DNA of 64,000 bases, taken from contig JAJEKV010000031.1 of NCBI GenBank assembly GCA_021234155.1, positions 4,046,835 through 4,110,834 of the forward strand, read 5' to 3'. This DNA is from Isoetes taiwanensis. Lineage: Eukaryota > Streptophyta > Lycopodiopsida > Isoetales > Isoetaceae. Below the pieces are notes generated by a model. The model worked only from the letters and a program-made list of their open reading frames with translations, did not search any database and had not been told where the DNA came from. Each line of letters starts with the position of its first letter. The stretch's first letter is position 1. This document shows, piece by piece, positions 30,456-41,739 of this stretch. Both the position numbers and the translations under genes were made by a program.

Positions 30456-32965
30456 ATCTGATACACTTTAGTTAGCAGAAAGAATTTTAGGCGTAGGTAA
30501 ACAAACGAATGAAAAAGGACTTGCCATTCCAGAACGTTGGCCTAAGGAGATTGAAGAGAATATATGCAAAAACAGGTTCTTAGAAGCAAGATATCCTATT
30601 TCAACAATATTATTCATCAAAGTTTAATTCTTCTTCATGGCATAGGTCTCCGGTACCCTTTGTCAAATTTTCAAGTAACAGGGATATTCTGCTTAATAGT
30701 TAAAGGCCCAAATCTACGATATTCCTAAAGCATGCCAAGAATCATAGGCAAATTTACCGACGCCAGAAACTGAATCAATTAAAGCACTTACCCGGAAGCG
30801 CTGGATAAGGACTCCCTATGTTCTTGTCGGGATAAATTAACCCTAGAGTTTATAGTTCGTAAAAAGAGAGGCCAGCCACGTGGTTTGCTCCTAAAGGGCA
30901 AACCATGGCAAATGTTGGGTGGGAATTTCCCAGGTATATGCTGGAAAATGTCCACCCACCGGCCTAAACCTGCTACTGTGGGTAATTTGCCGGTGGAGGC
31001 CAAGATCCCACTGCCATAGATACATTTTTGGAGCTCACTGTCTTGGCTGCGAAAGATCTAAAAGATGCACAAAATGAAACCTTATGATGTTGTGTGGATG
31101 AATCCATTTGTGAAGAGATGCACTCGGATTTTGAAGAAGGCGAGCAAGGATCATGTGTGGAACGATAACATGTCCTTACTGATAGATGAGTTTGCTTTGT
31201 GTAGCCCTTATGCATGTGTAATGGTTAAAATCCTCTTTTTGTTTCTATATTTTTGGGTTGCCCCTAGGGGGGCAAACCCTCGTTTATGTGGGTATGTGGG
31301 CATATTCAAGTATATGCTGGCATATACCTAGCATATGCTGATGACTGCTAAAAACTGGCTGCTGCCTGTAAATGGTCGGTCATTCAGCCGGACTTGGCTA
31401 TGGCTTCTGCACCTCGGATTCTGCCCTCCCTTCCGCGCCTTCCGTCAGGGTTCTGGCGAGTTGAGCACATGTTTATCCCTTCCACGTCTCATTTCTTCAA
31501 GCCAACCGAGTAACTGACAAGGCAGGGATCGGCATTTCTGCTATAGCCTGCTTGATTGGGCACCTGTGCATCATGCCGGAATAGATATTTAGCTGGCAGA
31601 ATGCGTCACAAAGGTTTATCGTGTGAATGATTTCACGACCGACAGAATACATCACAGACGGTAAATATATTCCTTTGCATGGTAAATACATCACAGACTG
31701 ACCTGATTTTCTATGGTCCGTGGTTTGTTTGGAAAGGCTTCTAGCTATGGTGTAGCTTGCCGAAATGTGTCACTATAGTCTGGAGCTAGGGTTTATTATC
31801 TGGTTTACTGCAACAAGCACTCCATCAGCAGGTTCTTCATGAGGTTCTTCAACGGCATGGAGTGCATGTTAGATTTCCTCGTGCTTTGCTTTCTCCACAC
31901 CAAAATTGCATGCGTCAGTTGCAGATTATGAAGTCTTATCTCTTGGGGTCCTGGCAAATGACCATCATTTATGTGGCAGCAGTTTCATCATTTCCAGTCT
32001 GTGAGGTTCAGTCTAATTCTCTGGCCTGTGTTTTGTAAAGCACATTAGTAAATTCGTTGCCAGAAAAGAACATAGTCGATTTTTCCTAATTGAATTCTAG
32101 TAACAGCTAAAATTCGAGTATGCGTAGCATCTTTAGGCAATACCCATGCTCATGATTGGTCATTTTTTATTTTTCAATAGCATAATAAGCTGCAGTAGTT
32201 TAAACCTCTCAAGATGCTTGGGAGGTTTTCTAGCAGAGGGCATTGCCATCCGTTCAAAAGTGATTAAATGCGGACAGGATCAAGATGTGGCCATTGTGGA
32301 TGTGCTTAAAATTATTTATTGCAAACTTTGGCAATCTATTGCAGTTCTTGACAAAATGTGTATCTGAGATACTTTCTCATATGCAGCATAGATAGTCTAT
32401 TCTCATAGCAAGGAGCTTTTCAACAAATGCAAGATGCTTACCTGAGACTGCAAGCAGATTGGTGCTTGCTTTTGGTTGACATTTCTAGACGTTTATGATT
32501 TTGTCATTTAGTTTTCAAATGTGCAGGATATGGTTGTAGATTGGGAGTTACTTAATCTATCATTGTGATTGCAGTACATAGCCATGGAATTTATCATGAA
32601 GATTTACGTTATCTAGATTTAGGACATTTAAAGTTAGCATTTCCGGTCCCTCCTGATGTGTTGCGAATGATGGAGTTGGAGTGGCAAAGGAAGCTCTAGA
32701 TTGTTGAAAGCATTATTTTGGCGTTGGTGCGAGAAATACATGAACAAGCAGAACAAAAGGGTGAGGTAACATTTCCAGAATCTTTTAATTTTTGGAGGTG
32801 AGCAAACATAGCAGATTACTGAATAGTTAATAATTATTTGAAATTTTCTTTTGCAAAGGCAATTTCCAAAAACACCTTTACAAATTTGTACCTCACAGAG
32901 CCCACAAATTTGGATGAACGCAGCCCAATAGAAATAGGGCAATGATACCCATTCTTACAAGCTCG
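30456..32965. other. no recognised gene
   Basis: Intergenic or intronic. Two related words, GGTTTGCTCCTAAAGGGCAA (about 30883) and GGTTGCCCCTAGGGGGGCAA (about 31257), each followed about 40 bp later by GTATATGCTGG, suggest a diverged direct repeat. A short open segment at about 32584-32697 (LKLAFPVPPDVLRMMELEWQ) may be exon-derived; family unknown. Confidence 0.35.
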
Positions 32966-34547
32966 TCACCTCTACTTATAGTTTACATAGTTAGCAGGAT
33001 ACATTAATTTTGAGAGCCAAAATACGCAGACTTTTTGATAAAGAACCAGATATTGGCTAATCGTCCCTATTGAATGAGCGCAGGAAAATTGCCACAGTGT
33101 TAGCCATGCTAGATTTGTTTATTTTGTATCAAAAGTGAACAGATAAGGCTTATGCCATCGTGCAGGAGCTAAGGTCTCAGTTTAGCATGATTGTTGGGAA
33201 CATAGAAAATGTTTCCTCAAAGTTATTGTCTAGGACTGTATGCAGTTTTTATATGCTCAAGCTAAAATTTGAACTGTGCTAGACTTTGCCATGACATAAT
33301 TCGCATATCTTGCAAAGCCAAATGTTGCAGCATTAGAACCTCCCCCCAGTTCTATGTAACTTTTGACTATTTATATTTTAGATTAGTACTTATATTGTCC
33401 GGAAGTTTTTCCTGCTCATGGTTCTACTCGTGTTGTTCAATCTATATGTTAATGGGATTCACTAGGAAATTTACTATTATGTAATAGATGAACAAGGCTT
33501 TAAGATCTAAGAAAAGCAAATTTGTACAATTACAATGACAAGATACGTGTGCCATATTTAGGATCAAAATGCCGGTGATTTGCAGAATGCTCCAAGTTGC
33601 ATACGATATTGATGCCGGGCCTCTACATATGAATGTTATGGAGGTCAATGGTACACGAGTTGCAGTTGTGTTTGGTTAGACTAGCCATTCTCTGGGATAC
33701 TACAATTAAATTTGAGGATCCAGATATTTACATGCTGCACATGTAGAAGCAGTCCCTCTTTTAGAAAGGTATAAGTGCTTTTTGAGAGCTCTAATGAACA
33801 CTTGAGGAAGTTGTTAATTACAGCGGATGCTTTAATCTCACCTCTACTTATAGTTTACATAGTTAGCAGGATACATTAATTTTAAGAGCCAAAATACACT
33901 AACTTTTTCATAAAGAACCAGATATTGGCTAATCGTCCCTATTGAATGAACGCAGAAAAATTGCCACAGTCTAAGCCATGCTAGATTTGTTTATTTTGTA
34001 TCAAAAGTGAACACATAAGGCTTATGCCATCGTGCAGGAGCTAAGGTCTCAGTTTAGCACGATTGTTGGGAACATAGAAAATGTTTCCTCAAAGTTATTG
34101 TCTAGGACTGTATGTAGTTTTTATATGCTCAAGCTAAAATTTGAACTGTGCTAGACTTTGCCATGACATAATTAGCATATCTTGCAAAGCCAAATGTTGC
34201 AGCATTAGAACCTCCCCCAGTTCTATGTAACTTTTGAAAATTTATATTTTAGATTAGCACTTATATTGTCCGGAAGTTTTTCCTGCTCATGATTCTACTC
34301 GTGTTGTTCAATCCATATGTTAATGGGATTCACTAGGAAATTTACTATTATGTAATAGATGAACAAGGCTTTCAGATCTAAGAAAAGCAAATTTGTACAA
34401 TTACAATGACAAGATACGTGTGCCATATTTAGGATCAAAATGCCGGTGATTTGCAGAATGCTCCAAGTGCATACGATATTGATGCCGGGCCTCTACATAT
34501 GAATGTTATGGAGGTCAATGGTACATGAGTTGCAGTTGTGTTTGGTT
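32966..34547. repeat. direct repeat pair of ~711 bp
   Basis: 32966-33677 and 33838-34547 are nearly identical in the same orientation, separated by 160 bp. They begin TCACCTCTACTTATAG and end GTTGCAGTTGTGTTTGGTT. They lack TG...CA ends, primer site and polypurine tract, so LTRs are unlikely. Each contains an exon-like stretch on the plus strand (YDIDAGPLHMNVMEVNGTRV, about 33604-33663). A recent local segment duplication is most likely. Confidence 0.92.
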
Positions 34548-36790
34548 GTGTTGTGTTTGGTTGCAGATCCTCGATCATTCTGCCAAAGCATACTGAGGAG
34601 CCGGAGTAAATGCACATTTGAGCTCAACCACGGACTCCAAATCATTGCCTTCGACAGGATCTAGGCTCAAAACACGATCCATAACTGTACAACAACAAAA
34701 GACATCCCTTCATATTTTTAAACAGCTTTACTTGGCTTGCAACTTCCATGTATTCCATGCTGTTAAATTCTTAGCAACCTTCTTCACTTTAAAGTATTGA
34801 ATTCTTCCTTCATACCCTAAACAAAATTCACATGCAAAACAATTCATAATTCTTAACATCTTTTGCACACACCCACCCCCAGTCTCTTGTTCCTCTATTT
34901 CGATTCTTCATAAATTGTTTCGTATGTTATCAACTATCAAGTACTCCAATGTATATCATCCTATTAATAAACTCATGCTTTCAAGTGCTATATTGTCTAA
35001 AAGTACCAATTTCAATAAAATGTCAAAACATAACTTTCAACTACGATTTAAGCCATTTCACAAAACATGTACATCCATTCTCTCCTTTATTACACTTCTC
35101 CTTATGCTTCTGCCATCCTAGTTCCATATCAAGCACCAAACACCAATACCTTCCCAAAGTCCATATGTCCAACTACATCCTACTCCAACAAGCAGAACTT
35201 AGTAATGCAAATGCGTACCATCACCTTCACAAAATATCAATGTCTTAAAATAGCAATTTTGATTCAAACACTCTATTGTCTACAACTACAAGTTAAGCCA
35301 CTTCACTCTCCGGCCATGGAGGGCAACCCTCCGTGCGCAGCACCTTGTTTGGAGGTTCTAATTGCCTAACTTAGAGCTAGAAGTTCTATCCGGCACTGCC
35401 TAACAAGCTAGACGTCTTAGATCGACCCTCCTGACTGGATTTGGTCTAGAAACAGATGACTTTGATTCAGATGATTTTTGTGCCCCCATATTATTTCTTA
35501 CCGTGGAAGAAATAGGGCTGGCATTGTCTTAGGGCGCATATCTTAACCTTATAAGGGGATGTTGCATTTGAACATAGGAAAAAGTTTAGATACTTTTTGT
35601 ATTATTTACCAGACATGCTCAATGAATCATTATCTTCATCTACATAGTTTTGCATACCTTCTTGCACTGAAATAGATTGAGATAAACTCTGTTACATGAG
35701 TTGTTTATAGAACAAATAATTCTGGTCTACAACAAAAGCATTGACCTTCGAGGTTAGTTTTATCTTTGAGTTTAGTTGAATTTAATGTGCAGCAGCGGTC
35801 TGAAGTAATAGTACCTTGGAGATTGCAAAAGCATCAAGTGTATGTTTGATAGAAAAGTTCCATAAGTAGTTTGACATGGAAAATTCATCTTTCACATGTC
35901 AACAAAGGGGTTTCATGCATCTTGTTATGCCAATATAGCTTTGATATTTTTACATGGATAATGCATCATGTTCAAACCACCCTGTTAAACTGAAGGTCAT
36001 AAACATGGTGTAAGTGAAGAAAGTTATGCTTGTTGGAAGACTTGCTTGAGAAAGTTTTGAAGGGCCAAACCCATGTGCGCGCCCATTATGGCAAATAAAT
36101 GGGCTACCTCGAAGTCTACGAGAGCCCATTATATGGCAAATAAAAATGGGCATCCAGGAATTTCGAAAAAGCAGATGCCATGCCCTATTTCCGATTGGAC
36201 TTGTGCCCTACAACATCTCAGGTCCCAGCATTTCGATTTTTTGTTGGGAGCACATCTCAGCAGTCGAAGGCAGGTCTCTGTGCTAGCAGGTCTCAGCAAA
36301 GGCAGGTCTTGGTGGAGCAAGATGCAATGGTGTGCAGCAACATCTCTTTCCTTCCTTCCCTTCTGCTTATCCCCAAGCTTCATCTATGGTACAACTCTCT
36401 TAACCTCTCCTTGCTTTTTGTTTCCTTTTACAGATCCCTCATGTAAATACATAGAATAAGATCTCGGGAATGTTTTCAATCCGCTAAAATTATAGACAAT
36501 AATACTAAGGATGTGCAGCATGGCCTCTACTTTGTACCAAATATTATACAAGCTATACTCTGTCTGTTGCTTATCATCCACAGAAATAAACCAGTTTTTT
36601 GCACATGTTATCAAGCTGGATTCAAATTAAACAGGGCCACACTACCATCCTCTGGATCTATGATGCTGCATAAAGTGCTCGATATAAGGTTAATGTTGGT
36701 CTAACTGTGAAATTTATTGCTGGTTTTAATTACAAAGAATATATTGCTGTGCAAAAGCTTCGCATGCTGATTGTTGCTCTGCTGAAAACT
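34548..36790. other. no recognised gene
   Basis: AT-rich non-coding sequence. No terminal repeats or family-like coding segments seen. Confidence 0.35.
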
Positions 36791-36794
36791 GCAG

Positions 36795-37043
36795 GAAAAA
36801 AAAGTAGAGGAATTTGTCAAGATTATCAAAGCAAAAGATGCATATCTGAATGAAGATTTCCTTCATACTATAGTTACAACATTCCAGAGATGGGTGGAGA
36901 TGCGGCCCCTGTGTTATCGCAGATATTTTTGTGATGGTGCACATGAAGTTATGGAAAGAGTTGTTTCCATTTCCATTTTGGTTGCTCGAATGCTTGATGA
37001 TACCCAGACAAGCAAGAATAGGATTTGGAAGCACCATTTTTAA
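36795..37043 (+). pseudogene. exon-like open stretch of unknown family
   Basis: After an acceptor-like CTGCAG the frame is open for about 82 codons: VEEFVKIIKAKDAYLNEDFL, TTFQRWVEMRPLCYRRYF, GAHEVMERVVSISILVARML, ending WKHHF and a stop. Amino-acid composition and the good acceptor suggest a once-real exon. I do not recognise the protein, and there is no plausible donor at the end, so it may be terminal or degenerate. Confidence 0.3.
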
Positions 37044-37726
37044 GTTAGGCGTCTATGATGAGTTCTGTATCTTCCCAGGTGATTCTTTTCTTTGATGTTT
37101 TGGTCAATCTTGATTAATCAAAAGTTAGAGTTAAACTTTGCTTCGTTATGTTTTAGGTGGTAGAACATCGGCACGGTCAACACTCTGATGCGCATGAATC
37201 TTTCAATTCAAGGTTGGCAGAAGACATGACATTGCCACTTTAATAAAAGATAAGGAAGAAAAATAAGGTCCATATTTTAGAATCAATGTTATCCATGCCA
37301 AGCCAAAGTAGTTGCAGTTACTCTACAATCTTGCTTTAAGGAGGAATCTGACGGTTTTTTGCCCTCATATTTTTACATCGTTATTCATTGTTATGTCTAG
37401 GTTTTTGCTTATATTTTCAACTGCTACTATATGCTGACTCATTATTTACACGGAAGTATTGTGTCCCATACCGGAAAAGGGACTATTTATAGCTACATCC
37501 AAAAGCACAAGATCTTCTTGAGACATGGCATTTTAGGATAAGATAATTTTAAGATGAAGCAATATGATAGGCTTAAAACAATGTTGCCTCAATGCCACAT
37601 ATACGCTTTAAATGCTATTGCAATCTAGTGTTGCATTGTGTCATGAATTGCTTTTTTATTCCCTTGTGTTCTTAACATTTTTCTTTCTTATTCCCTTGTG
37701 TTCTTAACATTTTTCAAGGCCCCAAA

Positions 37727-37975
37727 GGCTGGGTTTACACGCAACCATCGTCGGAAAGGGGCCCTGTTTTGCCTTGTCTATTTGGCAATGGCAGGTGATG
37801 GAGCATGTAAAAGGGTGAGCCTTTTTACACGACGGTGATGGCATCTTCATTGCATGTGAACCGGCTCAAAAGGGCCAAAAAAAAAAAAAATCACAACACA
37901 AACTATTACATCTTGCAGTTCTTATTAAATTCCCCCTGAAACTCCCTTTTGTTTGGGTGCATTATCTTCATATCT
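37727..37975. mobile_element. MITE-like element and adjacent repeat fragment
   Basis: GGCTGGGTTTACACGCAA (about 37727) is inverted as TTGCATGTGAACCGGCTC (about 37852), giving a ~140-bp MITE-like structure with imperfect ends. Directly after it, 37885-37970 resembles the repeat at 4090-4150 (AAATTCCCCCTGAAACTCCC and TTTGTTTGGGTGCAT), so a fragment of that family abuts it. Confidence 0.5.
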
Positions 37976-38955
37976 TGGTTCCCTTTTAAAGAGAAGTTGT
38001 ACTAGGTCGATTGACTGAAAGTGGCATAATAGCAATGTGATACTGAGAAAGACTTTATGGATGTCCAAGCGTTTGTTGATGGATTATAAATTAACTAGAA
38101 AGCATTGCTCATAGGTCTGAAGTAGACGTTGGGTATCATTGCACTTCATATTTGGACATGGACCGCAAATCACATTGCCCAAAATTATATGCAATGCCCC
38201 TTTCAAGCACCTCCAAAACAAATCGAATTTTCTATTGCTCGTTAATGGATGATGGTTCTACCTTCCTACCATTTCTGCAAAGTTTGTCATCATCTACATG
38301 CCTAATCCAATGAGAAAGAAGCATACCTAATCACACAATTCCATATCTGCCTTGGCATTCTCTGCACTTAGCTATATCTAACCAACGCTAAAGCTTTTTC
38401 TTTAAAAAGTGGAATTCTAGGCATCAGAATAGTTCATCAAGGATGTTCTCAGGTCCCAGAAGTATGGAAAAGGACATATCTCATCCGCACGGTGCTGGTA
38501 TCGCCCATTAGCTCTATACATTAGCGAAATGCATCCAAAGTGCCACTTGGGGCACTTTCTGCTATTGGTTTTCAATAGAAAGGTCCACACGGAATCGGAC
38601 ACAGCTGGAGGCCAGTGCAGGAAAATCATCTTCCTGAAAGATGCTCTCAGTAAGAGCCAAAGGATTAACATGCAATGCCAAATTTGCCCCTTGCACCATC
38701 ATGGACACACGAGATTTTGGAGCCAACTTGGAAGTTGAAGCTATTCTTTTCAAGGGGGATGAAATCTGTCTGGGCCAAGATGGCTCTCAATCGGAATCTA
38801 AAACCAATGATGCAACACACCTTGGAAAGAGCTTTGAATCATCTTTCCAAGAGCCAAAAAACAACAAAATCCGAGGTCAAGAGCTCAAGCTATGAACACA
38901 AATGTAAAGCAGTCTCCAGCTAAAACCCTAGGGCTCTCCATCCAATCTGGCCTCT
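37976..38955. other. no recognised gene
   Basis: Open stretches on the minus strand (38417-38753) have no recognisable domain. Non-coding by default. Confidence 0.3.
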
Positions 38956-38959
38956 TAGC

Positions 38960-39052
38960 GCCCCCTCTTTTGAGTCCCAAAGGCCGATGGGTCTCCCTAG
39001 ATGGTAAAAGCCTATTCTATTCTATTCTATTCTATTCTATTCTATTCTATTC
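38960..39052 (+). mobile_element. non-LTR element 3' end with (ATTCT)n tail
   Basis: GAGTCCCAAAGGCCGATGGG and TCTCCCTAGATGGTAAAAGC match the 3' ends near 2050-2090 and 47955-47990, followed by eight to nine ATTCT pentamers (39012-39052). How far the element extends upstream is unclear. Confidence 0.65.
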
Positions 39053-39228
39053 ACTTTTGATGAATGTTGGCCATTGTATATTTCACATTTAAATGAAAGA
39101 ATGTCATTGTTCCACTTTCTAGATGTGTTGCCATAAGGGGCTTGACCTTATGCACTTTCGAGGCGATCAAATTGCTATCAAAATAATGTGTTCGTCCAGC
39201 ATCCCAACACATTCTAGATGAGATAATC

Positions 39229-39534
39229 TTGCGAGAAAGGAAGAAGCATTATCGACCGATAGAGGAACTGAAGTTTGGATCAGGTGCATTCAGACGCAGG
39301 GTCACGTCCACAAGGTCCGTTTACAACACTAGCAAAGGCCAGTTAAGATCTGGGGAAACTAGAAGCAATCTTGGTTACGTAGTGAAGAACCTAGCGACGA
39401 ACATGGAGATAGTGGACATGATTTGTCAGGCCTACAACTCTCCTCTCAAGAAGATGGTATTGGAAATGGTACTAGGGGAGATCTACAAGAAGTTAGAAGC
39501 TTACGGATGTCTGAGACCGCTTGTGATGATGTAG
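39229..39534 (+). CDS. hypothetical protein fragment
   Basis: The open stretch of 101 codons has no recognised domain: RRRVTSTRSVYNTSKGQL, YVVKNLATNMEIVDMICQAY, MVLEMVLGEIYKKLEAYGCL. It is hydrophilic with helix-like patterning. It may be the N-terminal part of the same decayed gene as 40283-40913, since both are on the plus strand and the intervening sequence has stops. Confidence 0.25.
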   Translation: MRERKKHYRPIEELKFGSGAFRRRVTSTRSVYNTSKGQLRSGETRSNLGYVVKNLATNMEIVDMICQAYNSPLKKMVLEMVLGEIYKKLEAYGCLRPLVMM

Positions 39535-40282
39535 GCATCGTGAGGCTTTGGTTACTCTATTCAAGCCATTCCACGAAGCGTTGAAAAGAATGGGCACAAA
39601 AAGTATTCGCCTCCGTCCACAAATTGTCGAGAATACAAGGGTTACTAGGACAAAGATGGTGTATGCCATATTAGGAGAGATGCACCACGTTGAATGTGCT
39701 GGGTCCCGCCATAGCCATAAAAGATAAGAATGGCAAGGATTGTTGTGATATAGTTGGAATGAATGAACGCAATAATCTTTGGGTTGACTGGTTACTCTCT
39801 TACAATTCCTTGTCAAATATTATGACTTAACAATTGCGTAAACTAATGGTGAGATTGAAGTTTGCATAAAATTGGATGAAATGGAACCCACCAAGTTTGA
39901 GAAGTATCTTGAGGGTATCCGTTGTCATCATGAATAGAGCAATTGAGAATGCAATTGCACATGCTAAATCAAAGAGCAACAAGAATAATAAAAAAGATGT
40001 AGAGGTGACTGACGAGGAGAAGAAGCGTCATGGAAAAAATGGTTCTCATGTCAATCAAGATGACACCTGGGTGGTTAGGTCTCTTTAAAGTTCGAAAAAG
40101 AAACCCACGAGGTATTGAAATGGGTGTTCAATCAAACCCGACATCCCGAGTCTAATATCTAGATTCGAGGGAGGGAAAATTGCAAGTAGATCACTATGGA
40201 TCTTACAAAGTAATTTTTCACTTGGCGTCTGATTTAAAACCGAGAAAGCAATGTACAACATAAGTGGAGGAGGACAAGGAAC

Positions 40283-40913
40283 ATGCAAAAGTTGTCATCA
40301 GACCGCAATCATGCAAGGAAGTCAAGTCTTCGGGAGACTGTTTCAACCTTGTCCCTTAACCAAGCAAATGCTCCTAATAGAGGAGAAGAAGATCCCAAGT
40401 TCCATGGCATTTTCCCCATTCCATTAGAGAGGGTTCATATCTGCACTTTGCACGGCTTTGTGAGAATCATCGACAAGATGATATTTTTGAGTTGCAGATT
40501 CGTGTGGAACATTTCAGACAAGAAGAGAAGAGAAGAGAGGAAGGAATTCGTAGAGTTGAACATGTTCTATCAGAAGCAGGTTTGCATGGTGGCAATGTAA
40601 GATTAGAGCTCGATGAGAAACGGGCAGGAAGAACAAGTGTGCCTCGTAAGGTGTCAATTGGAGGGGTGAAAGCTCGACGCTTCATAAAGAATCATAGAGA
40701 GGCTCTGAACGGAAACCAGATGGGAGAAAAGGTCTATGAATTTGGAAAATTGCTGGTTGATGCGGAGCAGGACCGCACAGACGGCGTTCGTTCGGCATTG
40801 AGGAAAAAAAAAGCATGGGATGCATTGTCTGAATTGTTCCCATACATTCAGAGAATGGACCTCACAAGAGAAGATGCAGAAATGTTCGTGCAAGCAAGTC
40901 TTAGAACTAACTA
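40283..40913 (+). pseudogene. hypothetical protein fragment truncated at a Helitron-like end
   Basis: Two overlapping frames, joined by a frameshift near 40490, give FPIPLERVHICTLHGFVRII and then RRVEHVLSEAGLHGGNVRLE, VPRKVSIGGVKARRFIK, AWDALSELFPYIQRMDLTRE and MFVQASLRTN. The segments RVHICTLH, GLHGGNV and IGGVKARRF look strongly conserved in style and recall repeat-family proteins of unknown function in plants and invertebrates (memory only). The stop codon TAG comes from CTAG of the adjoining Helitron-like terminus (40911-40914), so the coding region was cut by that insertion. The C-terminal remainder was not found. Confidence 0.4.
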
Positions 40914-40945
40914 GTAACGGTGCCTGGCATTGCAGGGCATAAATA
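40911..40945 (-). mobile_element. Helitron-like 3' terminus (second element)
   Basis: Read on the minus strand, a hairpin (TGCCCTGC / GCCAGGCA) is followed after 6 nt by CTAG and then host T, the Helitron 3' signature. It closely matches the terminus at 46510-46539. The rest of the element would extend to the right into the A-rich block; its 5' end was not located. Confidence 0.55.
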
Positions 40946-41002
40946 CGATCATACTGCAAGCAATGGTGAAGTTGTAGATTTAGATATAATCAAACATTAA
41001 CT

Positions 41003-41036
41003 GGGATGGGTCCTATGATAGGCATATACTGGCCAT
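41003..41036. repeat. 31-bp exact direct repeat, copy 1
   Basis: GGATGGGTCCTATGATAGGC continuing ATATACTGGCC recurs exactly at 41955-41985. The flanks differ. It may mark the ends of an inserted block of about 950 bp. Confidence 0.85.
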
Positions 41037-41401
41037 TGAAGTGATGTTCTCATTGAGCTTTGTAAAACATTGAGTACAAATGGATCCCTCACTAGGGATA
41101 GATAAATTTGAAAATATGAACTTTAAATGCTCCGAAACTAGACAATCATCGAGAGCATGATGAAACTGAAGAATACAACATAAAAGATGGTTTTATCAAC
41201 CACTTGGTCGATGCAAAGGTGAGAAGACTCGGTGACTGCTCCTCATCGGGAAGAAGAACCATGCCTTCTTAGGTTTTTGAGGAAACCCAAGGAAATGGTT
41301 GAAGCACGACCCCACGCACTATGGCAACCACAAGACCTTAAACAATCCTGCAGAATCAAGGTTGAAAGAAAAATAACCCGTCAATGAGTTAGATGCCATA
41401 G

Positions 41402-41730
41402 GCAAGAAGACTCGGAGGCTCCAGGGCCACGCCGAGAAAGAAACAACAGCCGAACAATCGGGAACCGTCCGCGGAATGACCATCGCGGGAAAAAACAACC
41501 GATTAGTGCTGCCTCAGAGGCTACAGCGCCACGCCGAGAAAAAACAATAAATATGATCTCGGAGGCAACAACGCCATGCCGAGAGAAAACATGAATAATA
41601 AATATTGACTCAGAGGCTACAATGCCACACCGAGAGAAAACATGAATGAATAAATAAAATACTAGTGCCATGCCGAGAAAGAGTAAACCAATAAGTATGC
41701 CTCAGAGGCTACAAAGCCACGCTGAGGAAA
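41402..41730. repeat. ~60-bp tandem repeat array (CTCAGAGGCTACA..GCCACGCCGAGA)
   Basis: About six diverged units contain CTCRGAGGCTACARNGCCAC and GCCGAGARAAAAC with variable AT-rich spacers (AACATGAATAATAAAT and similar). On the minus strand it reads as a repeated FSRRGAVASE-like peptide, but this is probably fortuitous. Confidence 0.8.
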
Positions 41731-41739
41731 TAAAGAATG

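Noticed and set aside
32966-34547. Pair of LTRs of a retrotransposon
   Set aside because: No TG...CA ends, primer-binding site, polypurine tract or coding sequence, and the spacer is only 160 bp.
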